A stretch of DNA of 56,595 bases from Phoronis australis (taxonomy: Eukaryota > Phoronida > Phoronidae). The stretch spans positions 1-56,595 of the forward strand of contig NMRA01000770.1 in assembly GCA_002633005.1 (NCBI GenBank), read 5' to 3'. How positions within the stretch are numbered: the stretch's first letter is position 1; each line of letters begins with the position of its first letter. The notes under the pieces are model-generated. The model was not told where the DNA came from. It ran no database searches and was given only the letters and a program-made list of their open reading frames with translations. A program made the position numbers and the translations under genes. Positions 1-11,500 of the stretch are shown in pieces.

Positions 1-526
1 TATGAACAATCACCGTTTTGTTATAATTGACACGTACAGTAGAAATCCCACTTTGGCCAATAGCTCTCTAGAATACAAAATGGAGGTCTTGAGTCATCCA
101 AGAACTTCACGTGACCGGAGGTCCTGCCACAATCCCTTAAAGAAGACCGGCGAGAGGTCTCCGGAGTGTGGGAATAGGTGCAAGTCTTATTCTCAATATA
201 TTGACTCTGTACATTATTCATCAATCAATTTTCATCATTATAACAATTTTTACACACTCAACAATGTCGTTTGTAAGTAAAAAAACAGTATCAATTTATC
301 CAAACCAACATTCACCGTAATGAATTTTAACTTTCAGCACTTTCGTATAGGAAACAATTGACAACTCTGACGTACCCCCAAAGAACACTGAAACAAATCT
401 ACACCATCGCCAGTGCTGTTTGTCGGGCACAAATTTTCTCACCGACTTCGTAACAAAAATGTCAAAAGGCAAAAAGCGGCTTTACTGAGAAGTCATAACC
501 TGTTGTTCTCCAACGCCACCTGTGGT
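1..526. other. Intergenic sequence downstream of the LRR gene
   Basis: No coding sequence that I can support. Short open frames on both strands overlap each other and show no recognisable motif. The right edge abuts the 3' end of the minus-strand LRR gene and probably holds its 3' untranslated region. Confidence 0.5.
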
Positions 527-536
527 TTATTTTATT
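526..536 (-). promoter_or_regulatory. Poly(A) signals overlapping the LRR stop codon
   Basis: On the minus strand the last codons read GCA ATA AAA TAA A. This gives two overlapping AATAAA hexamers (531-536 and 526-531), one of them spanning the stop codon at 527-529. If used, the 3' untranslated region would be only about 10-30 nt. Other signals further down cannot be excluded. Confidence 0.4.
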
Positions 537-1774
537 GCGTCTTCATACAGTGGCGGCTGATCATTGTTACTCTCGTTAGCTGCTCTCAAGTCTGCTTCAT
601 GGAATGACCCGCAAGAACTTTCCGACTCGAGTCTACGATGGTTATTGCTGGGTCGGTATAAGCGGTTGGTGAACACGACTTCGTGAAAGATTTTCTTCTT
701 TCCCTTCGTCTTGTGATTAGTCCTGTCCCCTTTCCCGTTTCTGCAAACCGCCACGATTGCAATGATCACAACCACTAGAATGAGTAGGAGCGCTAACGGA
801 AGCACAACCAGTAGCCACGTGGGCAGCGTCAACGTCTGCTTGTTTTTCTGTGACTCAGGTTGTTCTGTACGTGGCGACGTGGTGGGGGTGTTTGCCGTGG
901 AACCTGGTTTGTTTGATTTCACGGTTGTTATTGGTGGTGTCGATGTTTTTGGTGGTGAAGTTGCGGTTGATAATGTTCTCTGAGTTGTTAGCGTAGCCGT
1001 TGACGTCGATGGCGAGGAACTGGTAGGCGTAGTGGAGACTGTTGTTGGTTGTGTCGTCGATACGAGCTTCTTACTTGTCGATGGTATTTTGGTGCTTATT
1101 GTTGTTTTAAGTGTTGGCTTTTCTACACACTCGAACTTTGTTTCCTTGTACGCCATTTTTATGACCGTACAGGTCCACGGGAAGTCGATTGTGGTGAAAT
1201 TAGGCCTGTTCGCGCACACGGCGTTTGTTGCGTTCAATGCGGTATTTGTAAAATTTGCGTATCTCAGCCAGTAAACAGCGCTTTTGCATTCTATGGGATT
1301 TCCTTCATGGCGCAAAGTGGTCAGAGCGGGTAAATAGATAAAGCAGTTGAGAGAAACTGTTTTCAAGACGTTTCTCTCTAAATTGAGCTCTCGAAGATTT
1401 GTCAGTCCTGCAAACGATTGATACACAACAGAACGTATTCGATTGTCTGCTAACAAAAGGCGCTCAACCGTCTGCACGTTAACGAAAGCGAGCTCCTGTA
1501 CCATTTCGATGTCGTTATTACTCAAATCCAGTACTTCAATTTCTGAGTCTTTAGTGCATCTGAAAAACGGAATTTGCGGTCCAAAGTGTTTTCCGTCACA
1601 ATGAATGTGCCAAAATTTGATTAACTTTCCACTTGCCGTGTTAGTTCGTGTCCCTGGAATTTGTTTGCAGACCGTAGGAGCTGGTGGAATGCCTGCGTGG
1701 GAAGAATCCCAGAGGAAGAATATCGCAACTGGCAAAAGTAACAGTCGCATGACGTTGAATCTGTAAGCAAACAT
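527..1774 (-). CDS. Single-exon LRR type I membrane protein with Thr/Ser-rich stalk and PPxY tail
   Basis: The 415-residue frame is uninterrupted. Residues 1-27 look like a signal peptide (hydrophobic core after MRLLLLP, cut near SSHA). Cysteines at 36 and 59 suggest an N-terminal LRR cap. Leucine-rich repeats run from about 78 to 155 (VLDLSNNDI, LLLADNRI, ELNLERNVL). A cysteine cluster with WLRYANFTN (about 158-216) resembles an LRR C-terminal cap, and NFT, NAT and NFT sequons are present. Residues 221-316 are a Thr/Ser/Pro-rich, mucin-like stalk. A membrane segment spans about 317-344, followed by a basic stop-transfer region and a ~70-residue cytoplasmic tail ending PPLYEDAIK. PPLY (407-410) fits a WW-domain binding motif. 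ATG codons at residues 1 and 9 could both start the signal peptide; I chose the first, which has TACC before it. The architecture suggests a cell-surface recognition or adhesion receptor. The ligand and ortholog are unknown to me. Confidence 0.85.
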   Translation of the reverse strand: MFAYRFNVMRLLLLPVAIFFLWDSSHAGIPPAPTVCKQIPGTRTNTASGKLIKFWHIHCDGKHFGPQIPFFRCTKDSEIEVLDLSNNDIEMVQELAFVNVQTVERLLLADNRIRSVVYQSFAGLTNLRELNLERNVLKTVSLNCFIYLPALTTLRHEGNPIECKSAVYWLRYANFTNTALNATNAVCANRPNFTTIDFPWTCTVIKMAYKETKFECVEKPTLKTTISTKIPSTSKKLVSTTQPTTVSTTPTSSSPSTSTATLTTQRTLSTATSPPKTSTPPITTVKSNKPGSTANTPTTSPRTEQPESQKNKQTLTLPTWLLVVLPLALLLILVVVIIAIVAVCRNGKGDRTNHKTKGKKKIFHEVVFTNRLYRPSNNHRRLESESSCGSFHEADLRAANESNNDQPPLYEDAIK

Positions 1775-4700
1775 GGTACATATAGTGTTATATTACAATC
1801 CGACATGCACCTTCTCTTAGAATCCTATTGGACAACAGGTTCCCGTTTCCACACCGGCAGCGTAGTTATGTGCAGTCATATTGCTAGTTCCGAGAAACTG
1901 GCGGTATCGATGCGTGTTTTTTCTTGGCCAAAGAAACCAATGTGTATTGTCTGAGATTATTGAACGTATCAAAGCATGTATACTGACTCGTGTCAAAGGG
2001 AAAAACGCGTGAAACGAAAATACCACAAGGCCTGATCGAAATTTGGTTATTTCTGATGAACGACTCAACCACGGCTCGGTGTCCAGTCTCCGTACTCATG
2101 TTTGTCTCAAAATAGTTTGCCAACAAAAAATCATCTTACATTTAAAATCTTCCATCGAATCTGTGTAAAACGCAATTAAAATGATTACCTGAGTATGTCA
2201 ATGTGCAGTTCGTCAAGTGTTTCGTTTGCAAATGCATCAAAATCCTGTAGAGCTGGTGATTCTGATTATCTTAATGAGCTTAGGCCTACCTCATTATCAA
2301 TCTGAAGGGTGAGGGGGGATGTCGTGCCAAGCTGCGATCCCCCGCTCGCGTTACAGTGACGTCAGTTACAATGAATTGTGGGGAGCCAGTTATCCTAAGT
2401 TGGCTGAAACCACTAATTAAAAAATGAAGAAAACAGAAAACGTTCGCTTACATTTCCAAAAATAGGTGATGTGGTGGGTGAATCAGTACCAAGCAAGGTA
2501 TATTAAACCAAACGTTTGCATAAAGATATATCATAATGAATATTGAGATTAAAAACGAGAATGGTTGAAAAGATGCTTACGTCGCAGACTAGTGTCAATT
2601 GAAAATATTAGAGTCCCTTTTAACTGCTTTTGAGAAGCCTGTTTTGAATGAGTAGCAAACAGGGTCGCGGCGTAGGTTACACTTGTTTGCGTGACTTTCC
2701 TGTTACCCCCTTCGTTAGTCAATCTTTGCAGTATTTCACACCCGCCGTGTCCCACTGTGCTTATACTCTGTGGTGGCGTTACTGCGTCATCTTATCTTCA
2801 CTTGAGAATGAAACAAGTATGTTTCGAAATATCGTGTGTCTTTTAATTATGTCGCTAGGTCAGTTACTTTATCTATGTTCAGTTGAGAGTAGTTTTGTTT
2901 CGAAGGTACGAACGTAACGGAATAAAGACTGTGAACAATGAAAAGTGTCGTGCGTTTAACCAATTCTGTATAACCGAAAACTTGCTCCCAAAGTACAGCT
3001 ATTACCTTAATTAGGAAACCAAATGAAATATGATCAAATCTCCGTCGAAAGCGTGAAACGGCAGGCTCTGAAGGTCGAACCAGTTTCCATGGAGATACAA
3101 ACAATGACTACCCTGAACTTGTTGGTCTCTCTCTCTCTCCACGGTTTTCAGTATATTTTCACTCAAAATTTATAATTGAAAAATTACCTATGAGGTGGAC
3201 AAACTAGGCCTAAATTCAAATCTAATACTCCGTGTCTGTTTAAAAAGGGTTTTGGACTTGCACCCCTGTAGTCTTCTGACACCCTGCAGCCTAACCCAAA
3301 TATTTTATCTAGCTCCAACACTTCTGGGAGAAAATTATATCACCACGATTTTTAAATGTTTTGATTTACCTCAGTGTATAATGTACTCGTAAATGTGTTT
3401 TCTTTGTTCGTGCGGTTGCACTCTTGCTTGAGGTTCTTGTAAGTAGGGCCTACGTTTCTTGACAGAATATAAATACAGCATCAAGCTATTAACCTGCCTT
3501 CCGTAACAAACTTTTGATTTGAGACCACTTACCGTTGGTCTTCAATTGTTAGTCAAGTTACAGCTGACTTCGGGGCTTTGGCAGTTCGTTCAGTGCAAGT
3601 TGACAGGTCACTTGGGGTTCTTTTGTGCTTCGCGCATGATATCAAGGATTTCGGAAGTCCACAAATTACTCCTGACACTATAGTTTCACATGAGTATAAT
3701 TGACTAAAGGCAGCGATAAGCAAAAGCATCTATCCCGTGCGCATGTGGGTCTTAAGTCTCATTTCGCGTTTGCTACTTATCTGTCCCACGCGGCAAATTC
3801 GTTAAAAAAATTAATATTACTGTTACACACTTAAAGTGACGGTACAACTGAACAAAACCGGCATCTTCTTGCACTGCAGTAATATGGAGGTTTTGTTCTA
3901 CTTTTCTGGAAACCTGGCACCTGTAGAACACCCCGAAGCCTCAGTCGTCATGGCCGCCATTCCAGTGTTTCGCTAGGGAAGAGAGCGGGTCGTTTTCATG
4001 ACTTTGAAAAATGGATTGCATTACCAATTATTTTATTCCTTCCATATATTACGTTATAGCTAGAAGGTGGATCGGGTTTAGTAGGATGACGGGGGTTGGG
4101 CTGGGTCGATCATGGTGACGTTATCGATGCTCAGTGTTCGTAACGTACATTAGGACCTACGCTAGGACCTCTCTGAAATCAAGCCAAAACCATTACAGCG
4201 TCCTGTCGTTAATTAACTTTTCCAGACGTGAGGTGTGCTGAACGTGCGATAATATCTGGCTTAACTTAACTTTCATTTTTATCAGCCCACCCCAGTCAGG
4301 CTAGATACGATCTGATCGGAGATTAGAGCAATTATCAAACAAAAGAGCGCAGGCCCTCCAACCATCAACGCTAGAATGGAGTTAATTGGCTACGGGGGGT
4401 AAACTTCCCAACTTGTTGTTAGGCTATACAATCGAACAAGTTGGGAGCAACGGGATGTCGCCGTCATGCACGTGTTCCATTTAAAATACATGGTAACATC
4501 TCGCGAAGTCTTGCTTTTTAGCGCGGTCCTAACGCCGGTCACTGAACTCTACCCTGACTTACTTGTCAATAAATATTTACTCTTAATTCCGCCGAATTAC
4601 CAGACAGAGCATTTGACTTGGCCACATGTTAAAAATCGTCTGTTCAAAGCCACGCATTTTCTTATAGTCAAGATCAAACTCGTTTTGGTCAGGTGACCAG

Positions 4701-5825
4701 TTAATTTGCATACTGAGTACAAAAATGAAAGAAGGATAAGTGCAATTTTGGCAAGGTATTGATATCGATTCTATTATTTACGGGTAACTGCTTCCATCCG
4801 TGTTGTTCAGTATACATGCGCTTTATTTTAAGCGGTTGATACGCTGCCTTTTAACAGGTTCATAGCACGCATACACATCACTACGGTGTACACCGACATG
4901 TATAGCAATTCCCGTCCGATCGACATGAAATTTACGAACAATGAAAAACTTGAGGACCATAATTTTTGGACGCAGTCGGACCAATGACGGCACTATTTGT
5001 TGAAATTTCGTTTCGCGGAGGTCTATATTTCCCGTCGTATGACGGATACAGGGGTTTTCCATAGACAAGCCCACCCGATGAAACGCCCATGGTCTATAGC
5101 ATGTTGAGATTTCCATTGAACCAACAGTCGTTTGCTTTTGGTGCATAAAGTAAGTGACACCTACCTTATCAAGTTCAGTCGTCAGAGCTACTATTCCAGT
5201 AGTTTTGTTTCCTCGGCTCAACCCTAGGCAGTTCTGAGAAATAATTAGACGAGTAAAATGGACAAGTAAAATAACTTGGCATTTTCTCTTGTTTTATTGT
5301 CAGGGAATGCTCATTTCTGTTGAATTCCTCGTTTTTATACTTTCAAATAAAACTTAGTGAGTCGCCACATTTTTGCGGTCAGCAGGCGAGAGCAAAGGAA
5401 CTGTCTTGTGAAAATAACCGAAGGCGGGTGAACGTATCTACAAAGTTTCAACGACATCGATGGCTGTGCCGACAATACGAAAGTGAAAAGACAAAGAAGA
5501 GTTTCAAATTTTTATTGTCATTGTAGATACAGCGTGGTGCTACGTATAAAAACATCATTCAAACTTGAGTTGACATAATCTGGAAAAACATGCTCACCAC
5601 AAACAAAAATACCTAAATCAACTCAACCTAGTGCCCATCAATACAACATTCTCTAAAATGTTCGCCACTATTTTGCCCGTGCAATCAGGGCGAACACTTA
5701 AACAACGAAAAATACTAACAGAAAAAAAGGAAAAAGTAGCTCTATTTTTACGTAACATTTCCCCTGTACCAATAAAGTACTGGTCGCCATATACATTGGC
5801 AATATAACATCTACATAGTAATGGT

Positions 5826-6130
5826 GTCAAAAATCAAAGTAATAATCGTGCCAAAGGTCAAACATCATGTCAAAGGATAGGTCCAATTAAGTGCCTTCAT
5901 TGTATTACATTATACTGCATCACACTGATAAAAACATGGAAAATGTTTTACTGACATACACAATAAACAGATGACTACAAGAACCCAGAGAAATAAGTAA
6001 ACAATAAAATTGCATATGTGCACAAATACAAGTACTGAGCCACAAGTAAAAATAACATGCCACATGAAAATAGTAAACACCTCATCCTGAACACATGAAC
6101 AACACCATTTTTTCCAAACCACAAAACGAG
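5826..6130 (-). other. Sequence shared downstream of both rhomboid genes (copy A)
   Basis: Blocks such as AATCGTGCCAAAGGTCAAA, GCATTACATT-like and CCTGAACACATGAACAA recur in the same order at 32055-32430. The copy lies about 2.3 kb past the stop of rhomboid A and about 0.6 kb past that of B. It is a remnant of the tandem duplication, plausibly 3' UTR. Alignment was by eye. Confidence 0.45.
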
Positions 6131-6721
6131 CACCATATTTGAAAACCAATGTTTTCAAGTTTTGGGGTGGAACCATTTGTTTTGGGTTCCCCCATAGGAG
6201 TTAGTATATGAAAATTCTCAATGCACATCACTGAGGCCATGACCTACAACACTATAGTTTCACAGTTGGCGCCCACATTCACTAGTGGCAACTGATGTGA
6301 TAGCATGTTTTACTTACAGTAAGCATGTCATCTGCTAACTGAGTCGCAGTGCAAGAGAGTGGTGCCTTCTTTGGGAATTTCAAAAGAAAATATCAAAATA
6401 TCAGAGTTCCGCATCTGTTGTCTATGATATTTGCTTACATATAAAAACACATCCACAGACCAACTGAAGTCCATTAAAAACTTAGACCGGAAAGGCTTGA
6501 CCCAATTATTGGTGTTTGGGTCTTGAAAGACCCAGCACCCTCTGTGGGCAGTGGTTTCCAAGATCGAGGGCGTAACGAACGACTAACACAAACACCCCGG
6601 TAACTCGACTGATTAAGTAACACAATTGGTGTTCAGAGGCACATAGTGACCTGTTTAGGTGGCTAAAAACGAAAATCAAATTAACCCTTTTATTGTCATA
6701 AAATTGGTTGCATGATATTTT

Positions 6722-6837
6722 TCACCGTGATAGGATTCTATTTCCATGAAACCATTATAATAATGAGCCTCTGGGACAGCATTCTGTTTCCATTCCATGT
6801 ACTTGATGTTAACCGAAATAGAATCCTATCACAGTGA
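6722..6837. repeat. Inverted repeat, 23 bp arms
   Basis: Arms 6722-6744 (TCACCGTGATAGGATTC...) and 6815-6837 are reverse complements with one mismatch, separated by about 70 bp. This resembles a small non-autonomous element or the ends of one. No target duplication could be defined. Confidence 0.6.
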
Positions 6838-8406
6838 GAACATTATTATATTAATTTTACTAGAGTAAACGGCCTACCAGTAGTTCTGTTTTATTGCTTA
6901 GCCAGATAAACTGTGCTATGTGCAGTCTTAAATGAAAATCACTGAAAGTAAAGTTGCAAATGACAAAGTGACCAGATTCCCAGATTGTTATGAGGATAAA
7001 AGTAATTAATCATTCCACAAATTATAGGTTACACATCGTCCTTGACCTTGATGAACAACTACGGGAACTACTCCGCACTTTCGCACCAAAGGCTCAACTC
7101 ACATGCCTAAAATGTGAACACCAATATTTTACCTTCCTTTCAAGGCAAGGAAGGCACATTTTTATTTTACTTTAGACATTGCGGGCGAATGTGTGTTGTC
7201 CTTTTTACGACATTATCCAGCGATTATCGTATCTGAACATAGAAATATATACTGACAATCTTCCATAAACATATCTCGTACATTAAGTCTTCAGAAAACT
7301 GGTAATGTTTCAATACACATAGAAAAATAATTGTTATAGATGAATTTACTAAATAATATAAAATTGAACAAAGTATCTCTTCCGTCTTTGCATTTTGAGA
7401 AGTACATACTGTAAGAGTTAAAATTTATATTAAATGTGGCGACTATCTGTTATAATAAAAACGCACACACGAAATCTAATATCAGCCAAATACAAATTAA
7501 GTGTTACACTACTTCATGAAGAATAAATAATATTTTACTTGCCTCCATTTTCTAATTTAAAGCTTCTGTTATAACAGCAGTTTCCAAATAAAGAGGACAA
7601 AGTTGAAATTTGACACCAAAAATAAATTTTGACATAATTGACTGCAACATGTCTCAATTCTGACAAATTCTTGCCAAAATCTCCACACACACTTTGTTGA
7701 AACAGTCACAACTTGTAACAAAAGTACATTTACAAATAAAAAATACCAGCTATGATGTCACAGTAAACTCTTTGCTGATGTATGACAATTATTTTACTAC
7801 AACAAATATTTGACTAAACGCCCAAACAAGTCTGGCAAGATATTGGTGCAAGTTTCGCAGAGCATTCTGCCAAAGTCTGTCCAGTTTATTTGGAAAACTA
7901 TTGTGAATCAATGAACAGAAACTTGCATGTCGTGAGCAGGAACCCTGCTCAAATTCAGCAACACAACATTAATCAAAAACAACTTCCAGCAAAAAAATAT
8001 CAGTCCCAAAATATGTACAGATGAGGGCAATATGAGAATAATCAAACTTTCAACACAAAAAAGTTCAGACCCCAAAACACTTGCTGACATTTGCTCGCAT
8101 AAATTACCAAAGACACACAACAAATAATAATAAATTAGTGCCTGTATGGTACTTAGAGAATCAGTAATGACTGCATTCATTATTTTTACTTTACAGTTGC
8201 GTTTGAAAGACTAGAAAATTGTATAAAAGCATATTTTAATAAATTAAAATTTGATTTCTAAGAGACAACTCGTAACTGCAAACAGGAACACATTTTTGTA
8301 CAGAATAGTCTTGAAAGTTCGCATATAGCTTGAATCATGCATAGACGAGGTCGGAATTTTACACAGAATAGAACCAACACAGAAATACATAAGAAACCTT
8401 ATGGGC

Positions 8407-8582
8407 CTATGGGTACACACAGCATGGCTTCCAGTCGGTGTCAGGAAAGCCGGGCCAGAAACCGTTCCATAGGACGGCGAATAAGACAGCAACACAATAG
8501 ATGATAATAGCCACCCAGAAGAAAATGCGTTCCCATGGTTTCTCGTGAAGATTTCTCAACACAGGAATGCCAATAAGGAGAC
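8407..8582 (-). CDS. Rhomboid A last coding exon
   Basis: 176 bp including the TAG stop at 8407-8409; acceptor CCATTTCAG. It encodes LLIGIPVLRNLHEKPWERIF, a last membrane helix (FFWVAIIIYCVAVLFAVLWN) and the tail FPDTDWKPCCVYP. The length equals that of the B exon. Confidence 0.9.
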
Positions 8583-11500
8583 CTGAAATGGAGTGGAGTG
8601 TTCCATGGAGGAAAGAACATGTCTCGCTTGTTTTTGATTTTCACACTACAGCAAACACAATGCAGACGTCTGTCCCAACCTCATTATGGTAAAATGCAGA
8701 GGTCAGATCCAACCTCATTATGGTAAAATGCAGACGTCTGATCCAGCCTCATTATGGTAAAATCTCTCCAATTTTGGACATATATAACTTCCTAAAATGC
8801 CTTTTTTATTTTTCGAAAGTTTGTACCATGGTAGCTGTGAACGCCCAGAATTTTCCAAAACGTTTGCTGGCAGTTGTGGTTTAAACTTTGAAAAGAATTC
8901 ATTTGGTGGGTGCTACACATGTTTCACGAATGATGATGAAATAAATTTCACTTGTCGGCCATATTGTGACCTAAATTTGCGAGATTTTACTGTACACAAT
9001 TATATCTGAGTTATTAGGTGAAAACTGGCATATCTGAAGGGCTGAATGCATGATTGGAAAAATAATGCAGGACTCTGCACGATTGCATTAACTAAGATGG
9101 AACTGTGAAGCTTTGTTTGAATTGAATGAAGTCTATCTGACTTACAAAAATTTTACTATCAACAGGGCTTACTATCTTGATTCCAGGCATACATATAGGA
9201 TACAGCATGCTACACGAAAAACTGCAATAGGCAGACATTTTGAGCTTCAGAAATAATCTAGCTAACTGACCTGAGAGGGCGCCACCAAAATGAGCGGCAA
9301 ATCCCGTGTTACTGCTTCCTGTTGCGTAACGTTGGTAAATAGCAAACGCAGTGTCTCCACCGGCTGAAACACGTGAATCCAATGCAGAAATCGCATTACA
9401 AAGAATGGACGATTTAGTTCTTAGCTAAGATGTTGAAACTGAAGAGGGAGTCAACAATAATGTATTCAGCGAACACGGAACAAGTGTAAAATTTCACGTA
9501 ACTACTTGAATATCGCCAGAACTTTAAAGAATTAAATTAGCATAACATTTCAATTTGCAGACAAATAATATATGTTGAGTTCGTCCTCATCTTAATTTGT
9601 AAACAGTCATAGCCGTAGACTATTTTTTTACCAAGAGTCATGTTTTGTCAAATACATTCTAAAATAACTGTACACCAAATTTAAACAAAATTTTACGATC
9701 CGTGTTGACCACAGAAACATATCAAGTACAGAAATACAATGTTTTTAATGTCACGTGACAATGTTTTCTAAACAATCAATTTACAGATGTGAATATTTCC
9801 AAATCCAACTAGTTAATTTTATCTATTCAACCAATTAACTATGAAACTCTGTCCACGACTTTCCTTCAAGAACCCAAAACCTTTTTGCGTAATATTATAG
9901 TGCTAATTTTCAATAAACCAAGTTCTTGGGACTTTGTAGCTAATGGAGCGAATACTTATGAAACAGAATTTTCAAGTTTTGAGTGAAAATTTTTAGCCTG
10001 GGGAAGTTAAAGCAGTCTCCACTAAAAAATAACTTTGACTAGTTGTTTATTGATAGGTTCTTTAGAACTTTGATTTTTCAAGAAAAAATGCTAACAAACA
10101 GGTTCCTACATGACAACAAGGGGTCTAATAATATCAGATAAGACAACGTAACATTCAGTCAATCAAAGTAACATTCAGTCAATCAATGTAACATTCAATC
10201 ATAAGCTGAAACTCACCTAGCAGTAGTATGATAGTTAACCTAAAGGGGGCACTGCTCAAAAAGTTTAAAGCATTGGAATTCCATTCGTGGTTCATTTCAC
10301 TCCAGTTCTGTAAAAAGACCGACACACAACACGTTTAATGTAAATGACAATACACAATCATAACATTCTACAAACTTTCTACAGCCACTACAATGATAGC
10401 AAGCTCTAAGTACTCATTGGCAAAATGCATGTGTGCGTGTGTTTTTGTGTGTATGCATGCCAAGGGGTGTCCATGCACGGCGGAAAAAGTGGCGAAACAC
10501 TACGTCCTTCTTAAATCCGCAGAATTTATCAACAATGCTTTCCACAAACACAGTACTTCTCAGATCACTACGTTCTGCAATCGCATGGAATCTTGAAGTC
10601 CACTATGAAACACCGTTGAAACCTGTTTTTACAACAACCAACTGCATGCATGCATGTAGTCACATGGTACGCTAATCCCACGACCCCTTACTGATGATGG
10701 ACTGTTTTCTGCTCTTGACCTGTTCACGTATGAAAACAGGAGCCTATCTTTATTAGTGAACTCTGAATCCACCATCAATAAAAATATAGGACAGGGTCCT
10801 GTTCCAAGAAAACTGACTTAGCTAAGACAAATCTTAAATTTTTGTCACTGCTAAAATCAAACTTAAACTTGTCTCAAGTCTGTTTCAAGAATGATATCTT
10901 GAGTTTGACCTGAGTTTTTCTTAATTCTGACTATCTTACCAGATGTTAAAGTTTCAAAGTTCCGCTGTTGAGACAAATCTTTGACTTAAGTAAAAATGAA
11001 CTTAAGTCAGTTTCTTGGAACGGGCTCCAGGTCTATAACTCACCATGATTACGTTGGCTAAGTGCGCAGCTATAAGTGCGTAGGCGCCGCCACTAGCACC
11101 TGCCAACATGATTGACGGATCAAAGATGGAGTGAGCCAATGAGCCTGCAATGACAATGAATGCAGACGACTTAATGAACTGGCACAAAATGTATCCAAAA
11201 AGAAGAGCAAAATGGTAAAATCTGTTACTACTTTTGATTCAATCTTGAAAAATAACCACGTGGTAAAGATTTATTTCGTTTGACTAAGGGTCGGGTATAA
11301 CCAACTGCTATATTAATCTTTCTATTGGCAGAGCCGTGACACTGGGTTTTCTGAAAGCTAACCGCAGATAAGTGAATGAAGTATGCAGCACATCCAATAA
11401 TGGTAAGGCATCCACAGAGTAAAATCCCGGTTTACGCAGCCAAAATAAGAGTTTTCTCCCCTAGGAACAATGTTATAGTCGCACGAGACTTAGCATAACT

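Larger units (their letters stand above)
1775..8406. other. Intergenic region and probable 3' UTR of rhomboid A
   Basis: I see no supported coding exon. The longest frame (4823-5221, minus, 132 codons) has no recognisable motif and looks like chance. Noted contents: a short CT run near 3128-3140, an inverted repeat at 6722-6837, and a stretch at 5826-6130 resembling 32055-32430 downstream of rhomboid B, which may be shared 3' UTR or regulatory sequence. Confidence 0.5.

Noticed and set aside
4823-5221. 132-codon minus frame beginning MSRGNKTTGIVALTT
   Set aside because: No recognisable domain and no splice or neighbour support; consistent with a chance frame.
8661-8762. Regularly spaced short repeats resembling a CRISPR array
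   Set aside because: Units are directly tandem without unique spacers and the DNA is clearly eukaryotic; the same applies to the other arrays in the window.
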